From DATFVA01 sp963800255 (GTDB taxonomy: Bacteria > Bacteroidota > Ignavibacteria > Ignavibacteriales > Ignavibacteriaceae): a stretch of 64,000 bases of DNA. Location of the stretch: NCBI GenBank assembly GCA_963800255.1, contig CAWDAK010000015.1:247341-311340 (forward strand), written 5' to 3'. The notes under the pieces are model-generated. The model worked only from the letters and a program-made list of their open reading frames with translations, was not told where the DNA came from and did not search any database. Both the position numbers and the translations under genes were made by a program. Positions 63,266 to 64,000 of the stretch are shown here, one piece after another. Within the stretch, counting starts at the first letter, position 1, and the number at the start of each line of letters is the position of its first letter.

Positions 63266-63847
63266 ATGATAGGTTTTTTAACAGGTAAAGTAATTTCACT
63301 AAAACCAACCAGGCTTTTACTGGATGTAAACGGGGTAGGCTATGCAGTTAATGTTTCTATAAATACTTTTGAAAATATCTCAGATAAAGAACTGGTTTCA
63401 CTGTTTATTTATACGAACGTTAAAGAAGACTCGATCACTCTGTATGGTTTCTTCACTGAATCTGAAAAACAGATGTTTGAGCTCCTTATTTCTATTACCG
63501 GAATAGGTCCAAAATTAGCACAGAGTATTTTATCGGGCATACAGACAGATGATTTGAAAGATGCAATTATGCGGGGGGATGTTTCAAGAATAATAGCTGT
63601 TCCGGGCATTGGAAGAAAAACAGGTGAGAGGCTTGTACTTGAACTGAAGAATAAAGTTGACCAGGTATCTGAAGCCGGCATAAAAGAGATTCCGTTCAGC
63701 GTTAAAAATGAAGCAGCGGCAGCCCTTACAACATTGGGTTATAACTCTAAGGTGGCAGATAAGATAATAAGGGATATTCTTTCAGAAGACCCGGGCTTAA
63801 CTCTCGAAGAACTAATAAAAAGATCCCTTTCCAACCTTAGTAAGTAG
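63266..63847 (+). CDS. ruvA: Holliday junction branch migration protein RuvA
   Basis: A 193-residue protein with an N-terminal OB-fold (about 1-62), two helix-hairpin-helix motifs (TGIGPKLAQSIL and PGIGRKTGERLVLEL, about 75-130) and a C-terminal RuvB-binding helix domain (about 148-193). It binds the junction and loads the RuvB helicase. RuvB is not in the window. Confidence 0.96.
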   Translation: MIGFLTGKVISLKPTRLLLDVNGVGYAVNVSINTFENISDKELVSLFIYTNVKEDSITLYGFFTESEKQMFELLISITGIGPKLAQSILSGIQTDDLKDAIMRGDVSRIIAVPGIGRKTGERLVLELKNKVDQVSEAGIKEIPFSVKNEAAAALTTLGYNSKVADKIIRDILSEDPGLTLEELIKRSLSNLSK

Positions 63848-63909
63848 CATAATTCTGATTTATTAAATTGATATTTTATCAATAAAACTTATAAAAGATA
63901 TTTAGAGCC

Positions 63910-64000
63910 ATGAAAAAAAAAATATTCATATCCTGTAATTTATGAATCGGCGATTGAAGGCGGATATATTGCTTACGTTCCTTCCCTACAAGGATGCCAC
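63910..64000 (+). pseudogene. HicB-family antitoxin, N-terminal part, frame broken at an A10 run (cut by window edge)
   Basis: From an ATG at 63910 the frame breaks after ten consecutive A (63913-63922). With nine A the protein would read MKKKYSYPVIYESAIEGGYIAYVPSLQGCH, shown here only in part as the HicB-type start; the typical GGYIAYVPSLQGCH core lies at 63957-64000. HicB proteins neutralise HicA RNA-interferase toxins. No hicA is visible before it. The A10 run could be a sequencing error or a transcriptional slippage site. Confidence 0.6.

Noticed and set aside
1..64000. tRNA or rRNA genes
   Set aside because: No cloverleaf with conserved T-loop (GGTTCGAATCC) or rRNA core sequence was noticed on reading; a tRNAscan-SE run would settle it.

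Overview
The window looks like chromosome from a bacterium of the Bacteroidota/Chlorobiota lineage, most likely class Ignavibacteria. This is inferred from three secreted proteins ending in the NYPNPFNP-type type IX secretion (T9SS) C-terminal domain, a TonB-dependent receptor, an OmpA protein with thrombospondin type 3 repeats, a long-form IspG and a class A RNase P RNA. No tRNA, rRNA or CRISPR array was seen, and no complete insertion sequence.

Layout. 1-5.3 kb: end of proS, ppa, tRNA hydroxylation gene trhP, pepT and the OmpA-like protein. 5.5-12.2 kb: a T9SS cargo gene divergent from an ECF sigma / zinc-finger anti-sigma / TPR-CHAT protease operon, the most unusual system here. 12.2-20 kb: a tight eight-gene minus-strand nucleotide-sugar operon (wbpA, wbpB, wbpD, rfbA, rfbC, wbpE-like, fcl, gmd) predicted to make a UDP-diacetamido-glucuronate sugar, GDP-L-fucose and dTDP sugars. 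20-30.8 kb: mgtE, pdxB, a MORN-TonB protein, a histidine kinase, an Asp-box T9SS protein, a TonB-dependent receptor and trhO. 30.9-34.7 kb: tandem repeats, class II photolyase, lipoprotein, xth and usp. 34.7-37.1 kb: a metal-uptake operon dtxR-mntH with a palindromic operator candidate, followed by a MITE-like element. 37.1-39.1 kb: cobO and a stand-alone B12-binding protein carrying the CarH-type photoreceptor motif, then DUF2752 and TM2 membrane proteins. 39.3-45.5 kb: small membrane proteins, MarR, TPR protein, YhaM-like nuclease, NusG-like antiterminator, ugd and a hybrid kinase with a degenerate receiver. 45.8-50.7 kb: a lipoprotein and a large T9SS protein. 50.7-55.3 kb: ferredoxin-nitroreductase, geranylgeranyl reductase-like protein, ferredoxin and dnaG. 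55.5-64 kb: ispG, nif3, zinc-ribbon protein, rnpB, recJ, yebC, ruvC, ruvA and a HicB-like start.

A striking window-wide property is that seven otherwise well-conserved genes (anti-sigma, pdxB, histidine kinase, photolyase, xth, mntH, hicB) are each interrupted only by clean single-base indels, nine in total, mostly at short homopolymers. This pattern fits sequencing or assembly error better than gene decay, so these genes are described over their full spans with the indel site given.
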